From contig NZ_JAIFZO010000002.1 of NCBI RefSeq assembly GCF_026341275.1, positions 1,624,361 to 1,688,360 of the forward strand: a stretch of DNA of 64,000 nt, given 5' to 3'. The stretch comes from Streptomyces ortus (lineage in GTDB: Bacteria; Actinomycetota; Actinomycetes; Streptomycetales; Streptomycetaceae). Under the pieces are notes generated by a model. That model worked only from the letters and a program-made list of their open reading frames with translations. It did not search any database and was not told where the DNA came from. The position numbers were made by a program, and so were the translations under genes. Shown in pieces: positions 34,925-42,877 of this stretch (positions within the stretch are counted from its first letter, which is position 1; every line of letters begins with the position of its first letter).

Positions 34925-36310
34925 ATGAACAGGGGTGACGAGGCGGACGAGCCGCCGATGGCGAGGAGAATCCCTCCCCCACCCGCGGTCCCGGCGGATA
35001 CCGACCTGGAGGAGGTCGAGGACGTCGAGGAGGCGCCGGAGCGCCCCGCGCCCTTCGCCGTGGTCATCTTCGGCGACGGCTCCGCCGCCATCGACGGCGA
35101 GGCGGTGCCGATGGTGCCGGGCGAGCCCCTCGATGTCGCGATCCTCGACATGCTGCACGGATACGCGCGCAGCCGGAACACCCCCGTGACAGGAGCCATC
35201 ACCGATCCGGCCGCCGACTACGTGGCGGTCGTCGAGGTCGCTCCGGACGGCTCCAGCAGGCTGCTGGAGCAGATCGACGGGGACGCGGGTTCGGCGGAGA
35301 GGGTGGGCGCGCCCGCCGAATTCGCCGCACCCGTCGAGTTCGCCGAACCTGATGAACCCGTCGTGCACGCTCAGCACTCCGAGCCGGTGGCCTTCCCGGA
35401 CACCGAGCGCGAAGCGCGCACGGAATCCCCAGGTGCGGGGCCACGCGTCACGCCCGGGAAGAAGACGCAGGTTCAGTCGGACGACGAGTACGAACGGCCC
35501 GGGTTGTTGCACCGGCCCCTGGTCGTGGGAGGCGTAGCCGCCAGTGTGGCCGTACTCGTCATCGCTTCGTTGGTGGCATTGGGCACGGGATCGAGTGGTG
35601 CCGAGGAGCAGGATCAGGTAGCGGGACCGGTCAACGGGACAAGCGAACCTCCGGTGATTTCCGAGCTGCCGACCGAGTCTCCCTCCGACATATCGTCGCG
35701 CACTGTGCCGGCGTCGCCTTCCCCCTCTCCGTCGAAGTCGAAGCCGAAGCCGAAGAAGGCGCCACCGGCTTCCGTCACGACGAAGAGTGCGCCCACGAAG
35801 CCGAAAAAGGCCAAGAAGTCCGCGAGCCACCTCAAGATGCCCACCGACCCGGTGGCGTTCCAGAACGAGAAGTGGCGCTTTTGCGTCGACCTTTTCGGCT
35901 GGGGCAAGGGAAAGCCGGGAACCAAGATCTGGGATGACCACAGCTGCACCACGTCCCCCAGTGACAACCAGTTGTGGAAACTGGAGCCGGTCAGGGGAAA
36001 GAGCACCGACGGTTCCGGCCTGTACCTGATCCGTAACGCCAAGGACAGTCTCTGCATGGACCTGCCGGGCGAGGGCGGCGCCGAGGTGTCGGCGCGGTTG
36101 GTCGAGCGTGAATGCGTACCGACCGAGAAGGACAATCAACTCTGGTGGTTCGACAAGCGCTCCAACGGAACGTACTGGATTCGCAACCAGAAGAGTGGCG
36201 ACATGTGTATGGACGTGTCACGAACGAGTGCGGGGCCCGCCAACGCCAGAATCTCCGTCTCCGCGTGCGGTGACAGCCCAGCCGTTCAGTGGCGGATCCT
36301 GAAAGGCTGA
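34925..36310 (+). CDS. Shared N-terminal domain, membrane helix and ricin-type lectin domain
   Basis: The 461-residue product has three parts. Residues about 40-115 are the domain also found at 20704 and 22548 (FAVVIFGDGSAAIDGEAV, GEPLDVAILDMLHG, VAPDGSSRLLEQ). One membrane helix (VVGGVAASVAVLVIASLVAL) lies at about 200-220, followed by a Pro/Lys/Ser linker (SPSPSPSKSKPKPKK). The C-terminal 150 residues are a beta-trefoil RICIN domain with repeated FCVDL, LCMDLPG and MCMDVS cores and QLWKLEP, QLWWFD, VQWRILKG QxW motifs. The topology puts the lectin outside and the shared domain inside. It may sense or bind surface sugars for the neighbouring apparatus; that is inference. Confidence 0.82.
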   Translation: MNRGDEADEPPMARRIPPPPAVPADTDLEEVEDVEEAPERPAPFAVVIFGDGSAAIDGEAVPMVPGEPLDVAILDMLHGYARSRNTPVTGAITDPAADYVAVVEVAPDGSSRLLEQIDGDAGSAERVGAPAEFAAPVEFAEPDEPVVHAQHSEPVAFPDTEREARTESPGAGPRVTPGKKTQVQSDDEYERPGLLHRPLVVGGVAASVAVLVIASLVALGTGSSGAEEQDQVAGPVNGTSEPPVISELPTESPSDISSRTVPASPSPSPSKSKPKPKKAPPASVTTKSAPTKPKKAKKSASHLKMPTDPVAFQNEKWRFCVDLFGWGKGKPGTKIWDDHSCTTSPSDNQLWKLEPVRGKSTDGSGLYLIRNAKDSLCMDLPGEGGAEVSARLVERECVPTEKDNQLWWFDKRSNGTYWIRNQKSGDMCMDVSRTSAGPANARISVSACGDSPAVQWRILKG

Positions 36311-36325
36311 ACCTGAGGGACGGTC

Positions 36326-36360
36326 GAGAGCGGATGCGCGGCGGATGCGTATCCGCTCTC
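36326..36360. terminator. Hairpin between convergent genes
   Basis: GAGAGCGGAT (36326-36335) and ATCCGCTCTC (36351-36360) form a perfect 10-bp stem. It lies between the end of the lectin gene and the end of the minus-strand gene at 36376. Confidence 0.7.
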
Positions 36361-36375
36361 ACCGCTGTCCTGACG

Positions 36376-36849
36376 CTACCGCCGGGTCGGCGCGGGAGGC
36401 GGGCCGAACGGGTCGAGAACGTCGACCGGTGGCTGGTCCTTCGACCGGTGGCTGCCAGGTTTGCAGCCGGCGAAGGGGCCCTCCGGGTCCCGCAGTGACT
36501 GCATGACCGGACTCAGGTAGTCCCGGTGCCAGTTGGCGGGCCCGTTCATGGGCGAGCCCGGACCGGTCAGGTCCGCCCAGGCGAGCCACAAGCCGTGCAA
36601 CTGGGCGATCGCTTCTTGGTGTTCCCACCAGCGGGAGCACCAAGGGGCGGCAGAGGTGATCTCCCGGCCGTAGACCGGCAGCAGGACATGGTGGGTCCAC
36701 AGGGTCAGCTGGCGCAGATTCCTTGCGTACTCGGGCCCCTCCATATAGAGGATGAACCGAGGTGCCGGAGGAGGGGCTTCGGCTTCCTCGGTGGAGAGCT
36801 CGGTAGGCGCGAGGGCCTCCTGCTCGATGGCGGACGTGTCGATCGTCAC
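36376..36849 (-). CDS. DUF4913-family protein
   Basis: The 157-residue product begins at GTG 36849, with GGAAGG six bases upstream. It has an acidic Pro/Ala N-terminus and then the DUF4913 core: LTLWTHHVLLPVYGREI, WCSRWWEHQEAIAQLHGLW, NWHRDYLSPVM and DPEGPFAGC. Genes of this family are regularly found in actinobacterial conjugation or plasmid operons, where the product has no known function. It marks the right edge of the secretion-related block. Confidence 0.8.
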   Translation of the reverse strand: MTIDTSAIEQEALAPTELSTEEAEAPPPAPRFILYMEGPEYARNLRQLTLWTHHVLLPVYGREITSAAPWCSRWWEHQEAIAQLHGLWLAWADLTGPGSPMNGPANWHRDYLSPVMQSLRDPEGPFAGCKPGSHRSKDQPPVDVLDPFGPPPAPTRR

Positions 36850-37061
36850 CGGGATCCTTCCAGCGTTCGGGGTGAGGCGAGGGCGCCGGGGCGCTCGGGG
36901 GGAGGGGCGGGTGACCTGACCCGCGTAGCCGAGCGTCCCGCCAGCGGACTTGCCGTGGTCCAGACAGGTCATGGACCACGGCAAGTCCGTCCCTGGCACC
37001 AGTGGCAGGCAGGGGCGTCGGATTCCCGGGCGGCGTGGCTCGCCGGCCGGGAACCGACACC

Positions 37062-38702
37062 TCATCCCGCGCTGCGGAAGGTGTTACCGCTGGCGTTCGG
37101 ACTGGTGCCGTTGTAGAGACCGGTCGGGCTCGTCTGGGTCGAAAGGGCGAACCACGCGTAGCGGTCCACGTAGTCCATCTCGTTCAGCGTCTCCGTCGAC
37201 GTCTTGATGAACGCGGTCTGTTCCTGCTCGCTCGGGTAGCGAGGAGTGCCCTTGCTGAAGTCGATGAGGGCGTACTCGGTGAGCCAGATCGGCTTCTTGT
37301 AGCGCTTGTGGATCCGCTCCAGGTAGGCGGCCAGCTGGTAGGTGGCTTTGTAACTGAAGTCGGAGCCGTACCAGTGCACGGGGATGAAGTCGACGCGCAG
37401 GCCGCGGTCCGAGGCTCCCTTCATGAAGCGGTCCAGCCAGCCGCCGGCCTTGTCGGCGTCGGTGGCGACCGCCGGGGCTCCCAGGTTCAGGCCGGTCTGC
37501 TGCAGCTTCGGCCACAGATCCAGGGCCTGCTCGGGAGTCATGTTGGCTTGGCTGGGCATGTCGGGCTCGTTGAAGCCCAGGAGGTTCTTCCCCTCCTTGG
37601 CCGCATTGCCCAATTCGGCGCTCGTCACCGATTGGGGGCCCCAGATCGTCGGGACGTACTCGACACCCGCCGGCCTGCGGAGCTTGCCGCTGGAGGAGGC
37701 CCAGTTGTGGTACCACTTCGCGCCGGAGTCGACCAGTGCCTTGGTGGCGCCGGCGGTCGGGTTGAGTCCTACACCCTTGCCGGCCGCACCTGCGGAGACC
37801 TGCTTGGATTTGGGCCTGAGCGTGGACTTGGCCTTCGGCACCACCTTGGTGGTGGGCTGCAGAGCGGACTTCTTGGGAGCCTTGGACCCGTAGAACGAGA
37901 CGGTGAATCCCTTGCACTTGCTGCACTGGCGGACGACCTGGTTGCCCTCCTCGGCGTCGTGCTTGGACCACGCGTAGGCAGAAGGGCACTTCTTTGTGAG
38001 TGCTTCGCTGTAGGCGGTCTTCGCATCCCGGTTCGGGTTGGTGCAGACCAGCGGCCTGCCTGTCACCTTGCTGTGCGACAAGTACTCGGGCGGGCAGACC
38101 GACAGCAGATCGGTGGGGCAGCCCACCGAGGCGCACGCACCGCCGTCCTTCGGTGGAGGCACCCCGTCTGGAGTGATGGTGATGGAGGTCGTGACGGCGT
38201 TCACGTAGCTGACGTTGTACCAGGGGGCCGCCGCGTCAGCCGGGTCGAAGTTGAACTCGGCGAGGCTGGCAGGCTGTTCCCCGGTCGAGCAACGGTCGGC
38301 GTACGGCCCGCAGTCGGCCACGGTGCAGTGGAACGTGCTGCCGGACTTTCCCTTGCAGCCCTGGCGGGCGAAGAACTTGCCGCGCCAGTGCCCGGCGCCG
38401 GAACGCTCGGGGATGGTGATGGTGGCGGACTTGCCCGGATGCAGCATGGGCAGTCCGGTGAGCGGGGGCGAACCGTCGGCGTTGACCGTGGCGCCGACCC
38501 AGATGCGGTAGGCCGAATTGTTTCGCAGAGTGACGGTATGTTCCGCGCCGCCGACTGCCGCTGCCCCGGAAACACGGACCGGGCGTTTGTCGGAGGTACC
38601 CCAGGACGCCACCGAGGTCACCGCTGACACAACGACGACCAGCAGAAGGGCGAACAGGAACGGCCGAAATGATCGATATGACACGAGTGGTCTCACACGC
38701 AT
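37062..38702 (-). CDS. Secreted thaumatin-like / GH128 glycoside hydrolase fusion
   Basis: Likely beta-1,3-glucan-active secreted protein. The 546-residue product has an N-terminal membrane or signal helix (about 14-32) and a thaumatin-like domain (about 53-268). The latter shows WRGKFFARQGC, FHCTVADCG and paired cysteines throughout. After a basic linker (about 275-303) comes a Glyco_hydro_128-type TIM barrel (about 308-525), with candidate acid/base Glu379 in GFNEPDMP and nucleophile Glu476 in WLTEYALID. Both halves are associated with binding or cleavage of fungal beta-glucan, so an antifungal role is plausible. GAAAGG precedes ATG 38702. The gene is monocistronic. Confidence 0.85.
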   Translation of the reverse strand: MRVRPLVSYRSFRPFLFALLLVVVVSAVTSVASWGTSDKRPVRVSGAAAVGGAEHTVTLRNNSAYRIWVGATVNADGSPPLTGLPMLHPGKSATITIPERSGAGHWRGKFFARQGCKGKSGSTFHCTVADCGPYADRCSTGEQPASLAEFNFDPADAAAPWYNVSYVNAVTTSITITPDGVPPPKDGGACASVGCPTDLLSVCPPEYLSHSKVTGRPLVCTNPNRDAKTAYSEALTKKCPSAYAWSKHDAEEGNQVVRQCSKCKGFTVSFYGSKAPKKSALQPTTKVVPKAKSTLRPKSKQVSAGAAGKGVGLNPTAGATKALVDSGAKWYHNWASSSGKLRRPAGVEYVPTIWGPQSVTSAELGNAAKEGKNLLGFNEPDMPSQANMTPEQALDLWPKLQQTGLNLGAPAVATDADKAGGWLDRFMKGASDRGLRVDFIPVHWYGSDFSYKATYQLAAYLERIHKRYKKPIWLTEYALIDFSKGTPRYPSEQEQTAFIKTSTETLNEMDYVDRYAWFALSTQTSPTGLYNGTSPNASGNTFRSAG

Positions 38703-38871
38703 AGAACGCGCCTTTCGAGTCGGGCATGCGACTACGCACGCACGACGTACAGGCGCGGCGGACGGTTCACCCGGCAGGACCGGCAGGAGTGCCCCGCCGG
38801 GAACCAGGATCCTGCGCGGGCGCGAGGCGGGACTTGGGAGGCTCGGTGGTCGAGCGCGCCTTTCCGCCCGG

Positions 38872-39486
38872 TCATGTCTCTACGATCGAGACAGCCGCGA
38901 TGGAGCGCAAGGATGAGACGGGTCTGAAGTCGTCGCACATGAGGGTCACCGTGGACACTTCGTGGATCCACACCGGTCGCGTGGTGGCGCATCTCAGATC
39001 CGCGGTGCCGTCGGTGAAGGAGACGACGGCCCGCAGCCGAGGGGCGGTTCGATCGCGGGCGTGGACAGTGACGACGAGGTCGGTCTGCCGGTAGTCGTCG
39101 CTGGTGATGTCCGCCGCCTCGGCCAGGCGGTATCCGGCACCGTCCCCGGCAGGGCCGACCGTGGTCGTCACGGTGCCGGTGGTGGCCGCCGAGATGGCCA
39201 GGGGCAGGATCCCCGCGACGGCTCCGGCGGTCACGCAGGCCAGGATGGCGGTCGCCCAGAGGATGCGCGTACGCCTTTCCGGTTCCGGGCGGGCGCGGCG
39301 CAACAGGTCGATCGCGACGGCGAGGAGCAGGAATGCAAGGCCGCCGGCAGTCGCCGTCGCAGTCGGTTCTCCCGCGGTGTCGAGCTTGTCCGACCACACC
39401 CAGGAGACGAGCACGCCGGCCACGACGACGGCCCAGCCGCCCGTCTTCAGTGAACGCCTCCTCCTTCTACTGGGAGAACGAGACAT
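38872..39486 (-). CDS. Membrane protein of unknown function
   Basis: The 204-residue product has a basic N-terminus (SRSPSRRRRR) and three membrane helices (about 17-33, 46-62, 75-98). A C-terminal extracytoplasmic domain of about 100 residues has two cysteines (DLRCATT, LMCDDF). I do not recognise the family. It lies three bases after the amidohydrolase gene on the same strand, so it is probably co-transcribed with it and with the sulfatase. Confidence 0.65.
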   Translation of the reverse strand: MSRSPSRRRRRSLKTGGWAVVVAGVLVSWVWSDKLDTAGEPTATATAGGLAFLLLAVAIDLLRRARPEPERRTRILWATAILACVTAGAVAGILPLAISAATTGTVTTTVGPAGDGAGYRLAEAADITSDDYRQTDLVVTVHARDRTAPRLRAVVSFTDGTADLRCATTRPVWIHEVSTVTLMCDDFRPVSSLRSIAAVSIVET

Positions 39487-39489
39487 GGC

Positions 39490-41106
39490 TCATCCCTCCG
39501 CTTCGGACAGCAGGCGGTCGACGGTGGCGGAAATATCTTGCGACGCGGTGAAATGACCCGCCCGTACGAGGGCGCTGATCTTCGTCATGTTGTCCACGCT
39601 CTTGAGGGGGTCGGCATCGAGCAGGAGGAAATCGGCGTCCATGCCGACGGCCACCGCACCCATGCTTTTGGACCGTCCGAGGAACGACGCGGGCGTGGTG
39701 GTCGTCGAACGCAGGACGTCCAAAGGGGTCAGCCCGGCCGCGGCCATCTCCTGGAACTCGGCATGCAGATCCTGTCCCGGAACCGCGCTCGGACCATCGG
39801 TGCCCGTCATGAGGGGAACGCCGGCCTCATGCATCATCTTGATCATCTTGAGGGTCGTGGCGTAGTACCGGTGGTAGGTGGAGCGCGTCTCAGCAGGCAG
39901 GTCGACGAACTTCCTCCGGGACTCCTGAAAGGCTTCGCGTTCCTCCGCGGACACCATCTTCAGCCAGGGGTGGTTCTCGTACTCGGGAGCGTCCGCCAAG
40001 TACTGCGTGCGCAGCCGTACGAGCGTAGGGGTCTGCCAGGTGCTGTTCCTCGCGAAGGTCTCCGCCAACTTGACGGCCGCGTCCTCGTCGAAGGAGTCGA
40101 GCGCGGCCCGGAGAATCGCGACAGTCTCCTCGGAGTTCATGAGCGCGGGATTCAGGAGTCTCTTCGCGGTCGCTTTGGTGACGATGCCGCTTGAGAAGAT
40201 CCGCTGAGAAAAGGGCACGTATCCGAGCCAGTTGGGCAGGGCGCCGGGGGTGTCCCCTCTGGCGCGCAGAGCGCCGCGGTCGCTGGACGTCTCGATCCAG
40301 ATGTTGGTGTTCGTGCCCAGGTGCTCCAGGCAGTCGAATCCGGCTTCGGACGCCTCGTACGGGTTCACCGTCGGCGGGAGGTGGCCCGCGACCCTCAGTC
40401 CGTTGGCATGCGCCCAGCCGACAGCGTCGAAGAACACCTCCCGTTCCACCTGGATGAGCTTGATGAAGTCCGCGCCGAGGTCCTTCTGCCGGCTGATCTC
40501 GCTCCGGGCCCTGCTCACGGAGGGCGCGTTGAACGGCATCAGCAGAGCGCCGGGCATGGCGTGCAACCCGGGCGTGTCCGCGCCCAGCGGGAGACGCCGT
40601 TCTCGCCGGTACGACAGGAGGTCGTCGGAGCCCGCCATCTGGCGCATGCCCGTCGTTCCCTCGGCCAGCATCGCCGCCATGAACAGTCTCGACCGCTGCT
40701 TCTCCTGCAGGACGTGGGTGTGCATGTTGTTGTAGCCGGGAACCGCGAAACGGTCCGCACCGTCGATCACCTTGACCTCGGCCGTGGCCTCGGCCTTCGC
40801 GGACGCCGTCACGGATGCGATCTTTCCGTCGCGCACCAGCACGGACATGTCGCGCCGGCTGCTGCCGTCCCGCGGATCGACGACGGTGACGTGGTCGATC
40901 CGCAGCGCCTTGGCCACGGGCATCACGGAGCGTGCGGGTTCGTCGTGCGTCAGGCTTGCCACGAGCGGTCCACCGACGGCCGCTGCCGCCCCGACTCCGG
41001 CCACGGCAACTCCCGCACTCTTCAGGACGGTTCGGCGTGACGTCTCACCCGTCCCGGCCGGTTCCACCGCGCCGGGGGTGTCGCTCGCACTCTCACTTCG
41101 GGTCAT
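39490..41106 (-). CDS. Tat-exported amidohydrolase
   Basis: Metal-dependent hydrolase of the amidohydrolase superfamily, acting outside the cell. The 538-residue product has a Tat leader (TSRRTVLKSAGVAVAG, about 22-37). The catalytic domain has the HxH motif in YNNMHTHV, further metal or substrate histidines in VAGHLPP and LEHLGT, and the catalytic Asp in TGTDGPS. The usual carbamylated lysine candidate lies in FIKLIQVE. This group includes imidazolonepropionase-like and prolidase-like enzymes; the substrate cannot be read from the sequence. Its start overlaps the sulfatase stop (ATGA at 41103), so both enzymes are made together. Confidence 0.87.
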   Translation of the reverse strand: MTRSESASDTPGAVEPAGTGETSRRTVLKSAGVAVAGVGAAAAVGGPLVASLTHDEPARSVMPVAKALRIDHVTVVDPRDGSSRRDMSVLVRDGKIASVTASAKAEATAEVKVIDGADRFAVPGYNNMHTHVLQEKQRSRLFMAAMLAEGTTGMRQMAGSDDLLSYRRERRLPLGADTPGLHAMPGALLMPFNAPSVSRARSEISRQKDLGADFIKLIQVEREVFFDAVGWAHANGLRVAGHLPPTVNPYEASEAGFDCLEHLGTNTNIWIETSSDRGALRARGDTPGALPNWLGYVPFSQRIFSSGIVTKATAKRLLNPALMNSEETVAILRAALDSFDEDAAVKLAETFARNSTWQTPTLVRLRTQYLADAPEYENHPWLKMVSAEEREAFQESRRKFVDLPAETRSTYHRYYATTLKMIKMMHEAGVPLMTGTDGPSAVPGQDLHAEFQEMAAAGLTPLDVLRSTTTTPASFLGRSKSMGAVAVGMDADFLLLDADPLKSVDNMTKISALVRAGHFTASQDISATVDRLLSEAEG

Positions 41107-42599
41107 GACTCAGCTTTCGGCGTGCGTGTCCCCGACGGATACGGGAGGAGTCCTGAGTCGATCTCTCCCCAGGCGGCCTTGAGCTCCGCCAGCAGTTCCG
41201 GTTCCTGGCCGGCCTTGTTGGCGTTCTCGCTCGGGTCCGCCTCCAGGTCGAACAGCACGTCCTTCCCGCTGAACGGCGCGAGCTTCGCGGTTTCGGCGTA
41301 GTGGTACTTCCACTTGCCGCGTCGCAGCGCCCGTTCTCCCCGCAGCCGCCAGAAGAGGTCTCTCCGCGGGGCGTCCTCGCCCTCCAGCAGGTGTCCGGCG
41401 AGGCTGACACCGTCCAGCGGAGTGTTCCTGTCCGGGCGCGCTCCGGCCACGTCCAGCAGGGTGGCCGTCCAGTCGGGCGTGCACACCGGTACGTGGCTGA
41501 CCTGGTGATCGCCCACGCGTGCGGGCCAACGCAGCAGGGTGGGTACCCGGATACCGCCTTCCTGCAGCGTGTGCTTGGCGCCGAAGAACGGCCAGCTGTG
41601 GGAGTAACGCTCACCGCCGTTGTCGCTGGAGAAGATCACGACGGTGTTCTTGGCCTGTCCGGACTTGTCGAGCGCGCGGAGTACGTCACCGACCGCCCGG
41701 TCCAGGCCCTCCACCATTTTCGCGTACGTGTCGAGGGAGCCGCCGTCCAGGTGGGCCATGACAGCCGTCTTCTGCTCCGGCGGGACCTCGCGCAGGAGCT
41801 TCTCCAGACGAGCCGACTCCTCCTTGTCGCCCTCGGCGATCCACGGCCAGTGCGCCGAGGTGAAGTTGAGGTTAAGCAGCCAGGGTTCGGCGTGTTTGCG
41901 GGTGATGAACTCGCCGGCGCGCTCGGAAAGAACCTGCGTGTAGTAACGCAGGTCCTTGTACTCGGTCTCGCCCTCGTACAAGCCGTACTCCCCGAGCGTG
42001 GTGAGCTTGGAGTAGTACTCCAGCGAGCCGCCGAAGTTGCCGAAGAACTCGTCCCATCCCGACTTGGTCGGTGCGTAGTCGGGAAGCTCACCGCAGTGCC
42101 ACTTGCCGATCATCGACGTGGTGTACCCGGCATCACTGAGCAGGGACGCCAGCGTCGGATGAGTGGGTTCCAGACCGACGGGGTCGGTGTCCTCTATGGG
42201 CTCTTCCAGACCGGCCGGAATGCGCTGCGGATAGCGTCCCGTATACAGGCTGAGGCGCGTCGGGGAGCAGGTCGCGGAGCCCGCGTACCCCTCGGTGAAA
42301 CGAACCCCCTGGGCGGCGAGACGGTCGAGGTTCGGAGTGTCGATGTGGCGTGCGCCGTAGCACGAAAGGTCACTCCATCCCATGTCGTCGCCCAGGATGA
42401 AGAGAATGTTCGGGCGCCCGGAATTCCGGCCTTTCTCAGCCTTGAAAGGGCGCTCCTCGGGGGCTGTCGCCTTTGCGGCGGAAGCCGCCGCGGTCGCCGC
42501 CGTGCCCGCGGTGAGCGCGGCTCCGCCGGCCACCGTCGCGGCACCCGCACCGACGGTCCTGCCGAACGTACGGCGGGACATGGCTGAATGTGGTGACAC
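41103..42599 (-). CDS. Tat-exported sulfatase
   Basis: Type I sulfatase that hydrolyses sulfate esters outside the cell. The 498-residue product starts at GTG 42599 (TAGGAG five bases upstream) and has a Tat leader MSRRTFGRTVGAG. The formylglycine motif CSPTR is at Cys111-Arg115, followed by LSLYTGR. Metal ligands appear in LGDDMGWSD and SSDNGGE, and other family blocks in MIGKWHCG and KHTLQEGG. The cysteine needs conversion by a formylglycine-generating enzyme, which is not encoded in this window. It is the first gene of a three-gene minus-strand operon. The substrate is unknown. Confidence 0.9.
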   Translation of the reverse strand: MSPHSAMSRRTFGRTVGAGAATVAGGAALTAGTAATAAASAAKATAPEERPFKAEKGRNSGRPNILFILGDDMGWSDLSCYGARHIDTPNLDRLAAQGVRFTEGYAGSATCSPTRLSLYTGRYPQRIPAGLEEPIEDTDPVGLEPTHPTLASLLSDAGYTTSMIGKWHCGELPDYAPTKSGWDEFFGNFGGSLEYYSKLTTLGEYGLYEGETEYKDLRYYTQVLSERAGEFITRKHAEPWLLNLNFTSAHWPWIAEGDKEESARLEKLLREVPPEQKTAVMAHLDGGSLDTYAKMVEGLDRAVGDVLRALDKSGQAKNTVVIFSSDNGGERYSHSWPFFGAKHTLQEGGIRVPTLLRWPARVGDHQVSHVPVCTPDWTATLLDVAGARPDRNTPLDGVSLAGHLLEGEDAPRRDLFWRLRGERALRRGKWKYHYAETAKLAPFSGKDVLFDLEADPSENANKAGQEPELLAELKAAWGEIDSGLLPYPSGTRTPKAES

Positions 42600-42877
42600 G
42601 TTCGCTCCTAGAAATGCATGTCGTTGCACGGCATTTAGGTGACACGGTCCGTACGGGCTGTGTGAACCGTCGAGTCCAGGAGCGTAGGGCGGCGACGAGA
42701 CGTTGCGGGCATACGTCGGCAATGCTTCAGCAAACCGTCAGGATATCCGCAGGAAAGGTCCGGCGGGTCCGCCGCTCTTCCGACCTTCAGGGTTTCGTCA
42801 GGCTACGCGGGCTGTTCCTTCAGGAAAGCCGCCTTTCATGGACGCGTTGCCCTTCCCTGCAGAAAAGAGTTGTGACC

